64,000 nt of DNA, from assembly GCA_947498065.1 (NCBI GenBank), contig CANMIS010000001.1:558001-622000 (forward strand), read 5' to 3'. How positions within the stretch are numbered: position 1 is the stretch's first letter; every line of letters begins with the position of its first letter. This document shows, in pieces, positions 7,656-15,307 of this stretch. The stretch comes from an uncultured Erythrobacter sp. Its GTDB lineage: Bacteria > Pseudomonadota > Alphaproteobacteria > Sphingomonadales > Sphingomonadaceae. The notes beneath the pieces are model-generated. The model made no database searches. It worked only from the letters and a program-made list of their open reading frames with translations, and had not been told where the DNA came from. The position numbers and the translations under genes are program-made.

Positions 7656-9254
7656 TTACGGCGTGTAGAAAGTGGGCGAGCCCGGCCCCACCGGCAGGCC
7701 GAACACAAAGGTCCAGAGGTAGAAAAACACCGACCAGAACGCGATGAAGAACATCGAATAGGGCAGCATCATTGCAATCATCGTGCCCACGCCCAGGTCG
7801 CTCTTATACCGCGTTGCCCAGGCCAGGATCAGCCCGAAATAGCTCATCATCGGGGTGATGATATTGGTCGTGCTGTCACCGATCCGATAGGCCGCTTGGA
7901 TCACCTCTGGCGAGTATCCCACCAGCATCAGCATCGGCACGAAAATCGGCGCGGTTACCGCCCATTGCGCCGAGGCAGAGCCGAGCGACAGGTTGATCAG
8001 CGCGCAGAGGATGATGAACATGAAGAAGATGCCCGGCCCGGTCATCCCGGTCTCAACCAGGAAGTTTGCGCCGGTCACAGCGGTGATCGCGCCCAGATTG
8101 GTCCAGCCAAAGAAGGCCACAAACTGCGCGGCAAAGAACACCAGCACGATGTACAGGCCTAGCGAGGAAAGCGCAGCAGCCATCGCGTCGATAATGTCAC
8201 GGTCGGTCTTCGTCGTCCCAACCGCACGGCCATAGGCATAGCCGAGCGCGACAAAGAAAATCAGGATCCACACGACGAAGCCATCGAAGAACGGGCTGTC
8301 GATCCGGTCGCCATTGTCGGGATTGCGCAGCACGCCCCAATCCGGCAGCAGCGTAAGCGCCATCAAGCCCAGCACGCCCAGCAGCGCAAACCCTGCCCAA
8401 ATCAAGCCCTTACGCTCGTCATCGCTGACCTTTTCCATCATCCGGTCATCCAGGATCGTCGGATCAGCCAGCGAGGAATCATATTTGCCGAGTTTCGGCT
8501 CGACGATATAGATCGTGACCAGCGAGCCGATCAGCGTGATGAGGACCGTAGAGGCCATCATGAAATACCAATTGGCCGTAGCGACCACAGTGTAATCAGG
8601 GGCAATCAGGCGGGCGGCCTCTTGCGTGATACCGGCCAGCAGCGGGTCAATCGTGCCAATCAACAGGTTCGCGCTGTACCCCCCGGAAACCCCAGCAAAG
8701 GCGGCGGCCATACCGGCCAGCGGATGGCGCCCCAGCGCGTAGAAGATCGCTCCCGCAAGCGGGATCAGGACAACATAGCCGACCTCAGAGGCGGTGTTGG
8801 AAACGATACCCGCAAACACAATCGCGACCGTCACAAGCTTCGGCGGGGCATTGAGGACCATGCTGCGCACGGCGGCGGACAGCAGACCGGATTTCTCCGC
8901 CACCCCGACGCCCAGCATCGCGACCAGCACCACGCCCAGCGGGGCAAAGCCCGTAAAATTGTCGACCAGGCCGGTAAAGATGCGGCGGATACCATCGCCG
9001 TCCATCAGGCTGACCGCGCGGATCATTCCATCCTCGGCCACGCCCTTCGCGCCGAGCGGACGCGGATCTTCCACCGCGACACCCATCCAACCGAGCAGAC
9101 CAGACAGCAGCACAATCCCAAGCGCCAGCACCGCAAACAAAGTGACCGGATGCGGCAGCAGATTGCCGAGCCATTCGACCCCATCGAGAAAACGGGTGAA
9201 GGCGTTGCGCTTGCCTTGGGTGTATTCATCGGTGGTGGCGGGAAGCTCGCTCAT
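7656..9254 (-). CDS. AbgT-family transporter
   Basis: A 532-aa inner-membrane protein with roughly 11-12 hydrophobic segments. It is similar along its length to AbgT/MtrF transporters, which import p-aminobenzoyl-glutamate or export sulfonamides using the proton gradient. Recognisable stretches include NLLPHPVTLFAVLA near the N-terminus, the re-entrant hairpin region GVSGGYSANLLIGTIDPLL and the late segment GDSTTNIITPMMSYF. A GGAG site 7 bp before the ATG supports the start. There is no AbgA/AbgB hydrolase nearby, so export or drug efflux is as plausible as folate-fragment uptake. It converges with the LysR gene. Confidence 0.88.
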   Translation of the reverse strand: MSELPATTDEYTQGKRNAFTRFLDGVEWLGNLLPHPVTLFAVLALGIVLLSGLLGWMGVAVEDPRPLGAKGVAEDGMIRAVSLMDGDGIRRIFTGLVDNFTGFAPLGVVLVAMLGVGVAEKSGLLSAAVRSMVLNAPPKLVTVAIVFAGIVSNTASEVGYVVLIPLAGAIFYALGRHPLAGMAAAFAGVSGGYSANLLIGTIDPLLAGITQEAARLIAPDYTVVATANWYFMMASTVLITLIGSLVTIYIVEPKLGKYDSSLADPTILDDRMMEKVSDDERKGLIWAGFALLGVLGLMALTLLPDWGVLRNPDNGDRIDSPFFDGFVVWILIFFVALGYAYGRAVGTTKTDRDIIDAMAAALSSLGLYIVLVFFAAQFVAFFGWTNLGAITAVTGANFLVETGMTGPGIFFMFIILCALINLSLGSASAQWAVTAPIFVPMLMLVGYSPEVIQAAYRIGDSTTNIITPMMSYFGLILAWATRYKSDLGVGTMIAMMLPYSMFFIAFWSVFFYLWTFVFGLPVGPGSPTFYTP

Positions 9255-9419
9255 GGATTGCTCCGGTCAGTTGGGATTCCCCGTGATAATCACGCGAAGA
9301 TGAACGCAAGATCGATAGGGGCTCAGGGACGCATGGCAAGGGGTGATGTCGCGGCGGAGAACACCACTGGTCAGTCTGGAGAACGCGGAAATCCGCAAAC
9401 TGCCCAATGACGTCACCCC

Positions 9420-11369
9420 TCACCCACCCGCGTGGTAGAAATCATAGATCGTTTGCGCCACCGTATCGCTCACACCCGGTGCGCGTTGGAGGTCTTGCAG
9501 CGATGCCGCCCGCACCTTGCTGGCCGTGCCGAAATGCAGCAGCAGCGCGCGTTTTCTTGCAGGGCCAATGCCGGGGATCTCATCAAGGGGAGAGGCCGTA
9601 ATCGCTTTGGATCGCTTTGCCCGGTGCGCACCGATGGCATAGCGGTGAACCTCGTCGCGCAGGTTTTGCAAATGGTACAGCACCGGCGAATTGGTCGGCA
9701 GCATCTTCTCGCGCCCATCAGGGAAGTGGAACACCTCGCGCCCTTCCCGGCCATGATGCGGGCCCTTGGCAATCGCGATCACGGCCAGGTCTTCAATGCC
9801 GAGTTCTCCCAGCACTTCCTGCACGCTCGACATCTGCCCCTTGCCGCCATCGAGCAGGACGAGGTCAGGCCACACGCCTTCGCGCTCCCGGTCCGGGTCG
9901 TCCTTCATCGCGCGGGTGAACCTACGTTCCATCACCTCGCGCATCATCGCATAGTCGTCATTGGTCTGGGCGGACTTGATGTTGAACTTGCGATATTGCG
10001 ACTTTTCAAAGCCTTCCGGCCCGGCGACCACCATCGCGCCGACGGCCTTTGTGCCCTGAATATGGCTGTTGTCGTAGATCTCCACCCGCTGCGGCGGGGC
10101 GTCCAGCTCCAGAAATTCGGCCATTTCGCGATTGGTCTTGGCCCGCGTTCCAGTCTCGGCCAGCCGCCGCTCCAGCGCCTCCACCGCATTGCGGCTCGCC
10201 TGCTCCATCAGCTTGCGCCGATCGCCGCGCTGCGGGACGGAGAGCGCGACCTTCTTGTCGGCCACTTCGGATAGCGCGGCCTCGATCAACTCGCTTTCCG
10301 GCAGCTCCCGGTCGACCAAGATCATCGGCGGCGGCGGCACTTCCTCATAGAATTGCAGGATGACGTTGGACAGGATCTGATCCTCCTCCACGCCCTTCGT
10401 ATGGGTCGGGAAGAATGCGCGGTGCCCCCAATTCTGCCCGCCGCGAATGAAGAAAGCCTGGATGCCGACCTGCCCGCCCTTGGCATGGAGCGCGAAGACA
10501 TCGGCATCGCCCACGCCGCTGGCGTTGATCGCTTGGCTCCCTTGAATGAAGGTCGCCGCGCGCAATCGGTCGCGCAGGATCGCGGCGGTCTCAAAATCGA
10601 GCTCCTCCGCCGCCTTCGCCATCTGCTTTTCCAGGTCCTGCTGAACCTGCCCAGATTTGCCCGCTAGGAAGTTCTTTGCCTGATCCACGAGCTTGTCATA
10701 ATCCGGCTCGCTGATCCGGCCGACGCACGGCGCCGAGCACCGCTTGATCTGATAGAGCAGGCATGGCCGGTCGCGGTTCTTGAAGAAACTGTCCGTGCAA
10801 GACCGGAGCAGGAACAGCTTTTGCAGCGCGTTGAGCGTGGTGTTTACGCTGCCCGCACTGGCAAACGGTCCGTAATAATTGCCCTTCGCCTTGCGCGCGC
10901 CGCGATGCTTGTGAATGCGCGGAAACTCATGATCGCTGCGCAGCAGGATGAAGGGAAAGCTCTTGTCATCGCGCAGGAGCACGTTGAACGGCGGGCGAAA
11001 CCGCTTGATCAGCTGGGCCTCGAGCAGCAGCGCCTCAGCCTCTGAATTGGTGGTGATGATCTCCATCGCGCGGCACTGGCTGACCATGCGTTGCAACCGG
11101 CCAGAGAGGCCATTGACCTGAGTGTAATTCGCCACCCGCGCCTTGAGGCTGCGCGCCTTGCCGACATACAGCACATCGCCGCGCGTATCGAGCATGCGGT
11201 ACACGCCAGGGACCGGTTTCAGGGTCTTCACCGTCTCACGGATCGCGGTGACACCCGCCTCCAGATTCGGCTGCGCACTCGCGACGGTATAGGCCGCCCG
11301 CTCTTCATTAAAGCGGTCTGCCCCATGGGGATTGTCAGAGGTGCCAGCAGGTGTCCGGGCCATGCCCAT
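9420..11369 (-). CDS. uvrC: UvrABC system protein C
   Basis: The nucleotide-excision-repair endonuclease that incises on both sides of a UvrB-bound lesion (649 aa). In order: an N-terminal GIY-YIG nuclease domain (PGVYRMLD...VLYVGKARSL, about 54-130), a UVR motif binding UvrB (MAKAAEELDFETAAILRDRL), an RNase H-like nuclease domain (VEIYDNSHIQGT, VLLDGGKGQM) and a C-terminal helix-hairpin-helix pair (IPGIGPARKRALL). The ATG at 11369 gives a normal length; another at 11363 is possible. It is divergent from the flavoprotein gene across about 73 bp. Confidence 0.95.
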   Translation of the reverse strand: MGMARTPAGTSDNPHGADRFNEERAAYTVASAQPNLEAGVTAIRETVKTLKPVPGVYRMLDTRGDVLYVGKARSLKARVANYTQVNGLSGRLQRMVSQCRAMEIITTNSEAEALLLEAQLIKRFRPPFNVLLRDDKSFPFILLRSDHEFPRIHKHRGARKAKGNYYGPFASAGSVNTTLNALQKLFLLRSCTDSFFKNRDRPCLLYQIKRCSAPCVGRISEPDYDKLVDQAKNFLAGKSGQVQQDLEKQMAKAAEELDFETAAILRDRLRAATFIQGSQAINASGVGDADVFALHAKGGQVGIQAFFIRGGQNWGHRAFFPTHTKGVEEDQILSNVILQFYEEVPPPPMILVDRELPESELIEAALSEVADKKVALSVPQRGDRRKLMEQASRNAVEALERRLAETGTRAKTNREMAEFLELDAPPQRVEIYDNSHIQGTKAVGAMVVAGPEGFEKSQYRKFNIKSAQTNDDYAMMREVMERRFTRAMKDDPDREREGVWPDLVLLDGGKGQMSSVQEVLGELGIEDLAVIAIAKGPHHGREGREVFHFPDGREKMLPTNSPVLYHLQNLRDEVHRYAIGAHRAKRSKAITASPLDEIPGIGPARKRALLLHFGTASKVRAASLQDLQRAPGVSDTVAQTIYDFYHAGG

Positions 11370-11442
11370 CAAATAGGGACCGCACTGCGCGATTGGCAAT
11401 GCGTGATTGGCATTGCGTGCACACCCGCCTATCGGTGCGGCC

Positions 11443-12762
11443 ATGCAAGAATATGATGTGATCGTTCTGGGCGCAGGCGCCGCCGGGCTGATGTGCGCGG
11501 CGGAGGCGGGCAAGCGCGGCAAACGTGTGGCCGTGCTGGAAAAGGCGAATGCACCGGGCAAGAAGATCCTGATTAGCGGCGGCGGGCGCTGCAATTTCAC
11601 CAATTCGCGCACGACCGCGGCGAATTACCTCTCGGCTAATCCGCATTTCGCGAAATCAGCGCTCAGCCGCTACAGCCCTCAGGATTTCATCGATCTGGTG
11701 AACAGCTATGGCATTGCCTGGCACGAGAAGACTTTGGGGCAATTGTTCTGCGATGGCTCCGCCAAGCAGATCGTGGAAATGCTTCTCGATGAATGCGGCA
11801 AGGCGGTACAGCACGGCGGACAAGTTGATGTCCTGTGCGATGCGCATGTCAGCGATGTGGTGAGAGTGTCTTTTGACGATGCCGGAGCCACCCGCTCCCT
11901 CCACCCTTCCACCCGGAGCCTACCGGACACTAATCCGGGTGGAAGGGTGGAGGGCGCGGGTGGCCAGCCAAACGAAGAGAATTACGAGTTTGCAGTCAAA
12001 GCAAACGGCCAGGCGATGCGCGCAAAATCGCTGGTGGTGGCGACCGGCGGTCCGTCGATCCCGAAAATGGGGGCGACGGACTACGCCTATGAGCTCGCGC
12101 GGCAATTTGGACTAAAGGTCGTGGAGCCGCGCCCTGCCCTCGTCCCGCTGACACTGGGCGGTGAGGACGTATTGTTCCGCGAATTGTCCGGCGTTTCTGC
12201 GCCGGTGACCGCGCGCACTGGCGTCAAGAAGTCAAAGGTCGAATTTGAAGAAGCCGCGCTGTTCACCCACCGCGGCCTGTCCGGCCCAGCGATCCTGCAA
12301 GTCTCATCCTATTGGAAGCATGGCGAGGAAATCGGCATCGAGTTCCTGCCAGCGATGGATGGCAATTGGCTGGTTGATCTGAAGGCCAAGAACCCGCGCG
12401 CCACCATCCGCAGCGCCCTGCGCGAGCACTTGCCCGCCCGCCTTGCCGACGCGCTGGCTGAACGGCTGAACATTGAACGTGAATTTGGCAATGTGCCCGA
12501 CAAGGCACTGCAAGAGGCACAGCGCAAACTCGCCGATTGGCGCTTTACCCCCAACGGCACCGAAGGTTTCGCCAAAGCCGAGGTGACGATAGGCGGCGTC
12601 GCGACAAACGAGCTTTCCTCCAAAACGCTGGAGGCGAAGAATGTGCCTGGATTGTATTTCATCGGCGAGGCTGTGGATGTGACAGGCTGGCTCGGCGGGT
12701 ACAATTTCCAATGGGCCTGGGCCAGCGGCGTCGCGGCGGCCGAGGCCATCGCCGAGTCATAA
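11443..12762 (+). CDS. BaiN/HI0933-family FAD-dependent oxidoreductase with in-frame palindromic insertion
   Basis: A 439-aa flavoprotein of the HI0933/BaiN family (NAD(P)/FAD-dependent; physiological substrate generally unknown). The FAD-binding GAGAAG sits at 10-15, followed by ISGGGRCNFTN, which is characteristic of the family. The second FAD element is LVVATGGPSIPKMGATDYAY, and the C-terminus has the YFIGEAVDVTGWLGGYNFQWAW signature. Residues 149-174 are encoded entirely by a 78-bp palindromic repeat that begins and ends on codon boundaries and adds 26 residues rich in Gly, Pro and Arg. It falls in a variable loop between two beta strands, so the protein may remain active. Start at MQEYD, since the upstream extension has no family counterpart. 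Confidence 0.9.
   Translation: MQEYDVIVLGAGAAGLMCAAEAGKRGKRVAVLEKANAPGKKILISGGGRCNFTNSRTTAANYLSANPHFAKSALSRYSPQDFIDLVNSYGIAWHEKTLGQLFCDGSAKQIVEMLLDECGKAVQHGGQVDVLCDAHVSDVVRVSFDDAGATRSLHPSTRSLPDTNPGGRVEGAGGQPNEENYEFAVKANGQAMRAKSLVVATGGPSIPKMGATDYAYELARQFGLKVVEPRPALVPLTLGGEDVLFRELSGVSAPVTARTGVKKSKVEFEEAALFTHRGLSGPAILQVSSYWKHGEEIGIEFLPAMDGNWLVDLKAKNPRATIRSALREHLPARLADALAERLNIEREFGNVPDKALQEAQRKLADWRFTPNGTEGFAKAEVTIGGVATNELSSKTLEAKNVPGLYFIGEAVDVTGWLGGYNFQWAWASGVAAAEAIAES
11887..11964. repeat. 78-bp palindromic element, copy A (inside the BaiN-like coding sequence)
   Basis: Two 31-bp arms (11887-11917 and 11934-11964) pair at 30 of 31 positions around a 16-nt loop. The element is the same length as two intergenic copies near 59.1 and 61.0 kb, with almost identical arms and a diverged loop. 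It contributes exactly 26 sense codons, with no stop or frame change. No target-site duplication is obvious. Confidence 0.95.
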
Positions 12763-12905
12763 AATTACAAAACCACCTTACCTAGGGGCAAGTCCTACCG
12801 CGCGCGTGAGCTTGTCTCGCGCTGGAAATGTCTATAGCGACTGCTCATAGAGCCTAAAAATAGGTCGAAGCCGCCCGGTTTTGGGTTGGCCCGTGGGAGA
12901 ACACC

Positions 12906-14495
12906 TTGCGCCAATTGCAAGGCATGGATTCATCGTTCGTAGCGCTGGAATCGCCGAACTCGCCGATGCACATCGGCAGCGTGTTGATCTACAATCCGGC
13001 GACGGCGCCCGGCGGGTTTGTTCGCTTTAAAGACATCCTCAGCTTTATCGAAGGCCGGATGCAGCTCTCCAAAACCATGCGCCAGCGGCTCGTGCGCGTG
13101 CCGTTTGATCTCGACTATCCGTATTGGATCGAGGATCCCGATTTCGATCTGGAATATCACGTGCGCCACGTCGCCCTGCCCAAGCCCGGCGATTGGCGTC
13201 AGTTGTGCATTCAGGCCGCGCGTATCCACGCCCGCCCGCTCGATCTCAATCGCCCGCCATGGGAATTCACTGTGGTAGAGGGGCTCGACAATGTTCGCGG
13301 CTATCCGCCCGGCTGCTTTGCCTTCGTTACGAAGGTGCATCATGCCGCGATTGACGGGATGAGCGGGATCGATCTGATGGAGGCGCTCCACACGATGACG
13401 CCCGATGTCGAGCCGCCGAAAAAGCCCGACACATGGAAACCGGAAAAGATCCCAGGCCCAGCGGAACTGCTCGGCAAATCCTATATCAACGCGCTGCTCA
13501 ACCCGCTGAAACAGGCGCAGGTCGCGGCCCAATCGCTTCCCGGCGTGGCCAGTGCGATTAAGGGGCTGATCGCCCGCGATTTCAAGCTCAGCACCGACAT
13601 GGTGCCCCCGCGCACCCGCTTTAACCGCTCAATATCGCCGCACCGCGTCGTCGAAGGCTGCGCCTTCCCGCTGGGCAAATTCAAGTCGATCCGGACGCTC
13701 GTACCCGATGCGAAGGTCAACGATGTCGCGATTGCGGTGATCGGCGGCGCGCTCCACAAATATCTCACATCCAAGGATGACCTGCCCAAATCGACGATGA
13801 CGGCGATGGCGCCAATTTCTGTCCGCTCCAAGGATGAAAAAGGCGACATGGGCAATCAGGTCGCCGCCATGGTCGCCCCGCTGGGCACGCATATTGCCGA
13901 TCCGAAAGAGCGGCTGGAATATGTCTATGGCCAGACCAGCAATTCCAAAGCCATGACGAACGCGCTGGGCGCGCGCACCATGACCGAGGTGAGCAAGGTC
14001 AATCCCGCGCTTTACATGGCGCTGGGCGCGCAATTGTTCAGCCGGGTCAGCATCGCGCACAAGCTCGCGATGCCGTTCAACACAGTGGTGACCAATGTCC
14101 CCGGGCCGCCCGTTCATATCTATTCATCAGGCGCGCGGATGGAGAGCATGGCGCTGTCGCTCATATGCCTGACCGATGGATTGGGCTTGGCGCACGTCGT
14201 GCAAAGCTATGTCGATGAGGCCTATATCAGCTTCACCGCGTGCCGCGATATCATGCCGGACCCAGAGTTTTACTCGCAGTGCCTGCAAGACAGCTATGAC
14301 GAGCTGCTGGCGGCGGCATCTGCGGCCGGCAAACCGGCACCAAAGAAAAAGGCGACGACACGAGCGCCAGCAAAGAAGGCGGCAGCAAAACGAACGCCTG
14401 CCAAAAAGGCGGCGGCAAAACGAGCGCCGGCCAAGAAAACGGCAACAAAAACAAAACGCAAAACACCACAAAAACGGGTTGGGAAGAACACATAA
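12906..14495 (+). CDS. Wax ester synthase/diacylglycerol acyltransferase (WS/DGAT) with Lys/Ala-rich tail
   Basis: A bifunctional acyltransferase (529 aa) that uses acyl-CoA to make wax esters or triacylglycerol at the membrane. The active-site HHxxxDG motif is HHAAIDG at 145-151, preceded by the family N-terminus RQLQGMDSSF. The late motif TNVPGPP is present. The start is a TTG with a GGAG site 9 bp upstream; it restores the canonical N-terminus, so I prefer it. Residues 475-529 are unusual: repeated PAKKAAAKR units, strongly basic and resembling a histone H1 or phasin-like tail. The stop codon overlaps the next gene's ATG, indicating coupling to the hydrolase. Confidence 0.9.
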   Translation: MRQLQGMDSSFVALESPNSPMHIGSVLIYNPATAPGGFVRFKDILSFIEGRMQLSKTMRQRLVRVPFDLDYPYWIEDPDFDLEYHVRHVALPKPGDWRQLCIQAARIHARPLDLNRPPWEFTVVEGLDNVRGYPPGCFAFVTKVHHAAIDGMSGIDLMEALHTMTPDVEPPKKPDTWKPEKIPGPAELLGKSYINALLNPLKQAQVAAQSLPGVASAIKGLIARDFKLSTDMVPPRTRFNRSISPHRVVEGCAFPLGKFKSIRTLVPDAKVNDVAIAVIGGALHKYLTSKDDLPKSTMTAMAPISVRSKDEKGDMGNQVAAMVAPLGTHIADPKERLEYVYGQTSNSKAMTNALGARTMTEVSKVNPALYMALGAQLFSRVSIAHKLAMPFNTVVTNVPGPPVHIYSSGARMESMALSLICLTDGLGLAHVVQSYVDEAYISFTACRDIMPDPEFYSQCLQDSYDELLAAASAAGKPAPKKKATTRAPAKKAAAKRTPAKKAAAKRAPAKKTATKTKRKTPQKRVGKNT

Positions 14496-15307
14496 TGGCG
14501 AGCATCGCACCAAATTCAGCCATGGAAGCTGATCGATTTCTCGAGGAAACGAAGGCGAAGCCGCCGCACCGCTTCTGGACGCTGACCGAAGGCCGCGCCT
14601 TCTTTGAGCTGGGCGCGTTTTACGCATCGCGCCCGATGCTGTCGCAGCTGCCCAAGGGCGACGGCCATGCTGTCATGGTCCTGCCCGGCTTCATGGCGAC
14701 CAACAGCTCAACCGTGCCGATGCGCCGCCTGCTGAGGGATCTGGGCTATGATGCGCATGGCTGGGACGCGGGCCGCAACGTGCGCATCAATGAAGAGCTG
14801 CTGCAGGTGATCGAAGCGCAGCTAAGCGAACTGTATGAGAACACAGGGCGCAAGGTTTCCCTGATCGGTTGGAGCCTAGGCGGTGTGCTCGCGCGTGAAC
14901 TGGCGAAATTGCATCCGGAGAAGGTGCGCCTGGTGATCAGCCTGGGCAGCCCGATATCTGATGATCGCAACCACACTAGCGCGGCGCGCCTGTTCAAATT
15001 CTTCAACGGTGATGAGCCGGAGCAATTGCGCGATGGCCAATTCCAAGGCCTAGACGTTGCCCCGCCTGTGCCGACGACTTCGATCCTGACCAAGACCGAC
15101 GGTGTGGTTCACTGGCGCGGCTCTGTGCAGAAGAAGGGCGAGTTCCCGAGCGAGAACATCGAGGTTTACGCCAGTCATTTAGGGCTGGGCGTCAACCCAT
15201 CGGTGATGATCGCCATGGCTGATCGGCTGGCCCAGAAAGAGGGCACGTGGAAACCGTTCAAGCCGAGCGCCATGCGCCGCTGGATGTTTCCCAAGCTCGA
15301 CGTTTAG
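14495..15307 (+). CDS. Alpha/beta hydrolase (lipase/esterase-like)
   Basis: A 270-aa alpha/beta-hydrolase. The oxyanion-loop region is VLPGFMATNSS, the nucleophile elbow is GWSLGG (S127), a later Asp is in TKTDGVV and the probable catalytic His is in YASHLGLG. Its ATG overlaps the WS/DGAT stop (TAATG), so the two are translated together. An esterase or acyl-transfer role in neutral-lipid turnover is likely by context but not shown. Its end overlaps by 4 bp the convergent TonB-receptor gene. Confidence 0.85.
   Translation: MASIAPNSAMEADRFLEETKAKPPHRFWTLTEGRAFFELGAFYASRPMLSQLPKGDGHAVMVLPGFMATNSSTVPMRRLLRDLGYDAHGWDAGRNVRINEELLQVIEAQLSELYENTGRKVSLIGWSLGGVLARELAKLHPEKVRLVISLGSPISDDRNHTSAARLFKFFNGDEPEQLRDGQFQGLDVAPPVPTTSILTKTDGVVHWRGSVQKKGEFPSENIEVYASHLGLGVNPSVMIAMADRLAQKEGTWKPFKPSAMRRWMFPKLDV

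Noticed and set aside
11370..11612. Extended UvrC N-terminus
   Set aside because: The added residues have no family similarity and would overlap the divergent flavoprotein start region.
13629..14627. Long open frames opposite the WS/DGAT gene
   Set aside because: GC-rich shadow frames with Arg/His/Cys-rich composition and no domain.
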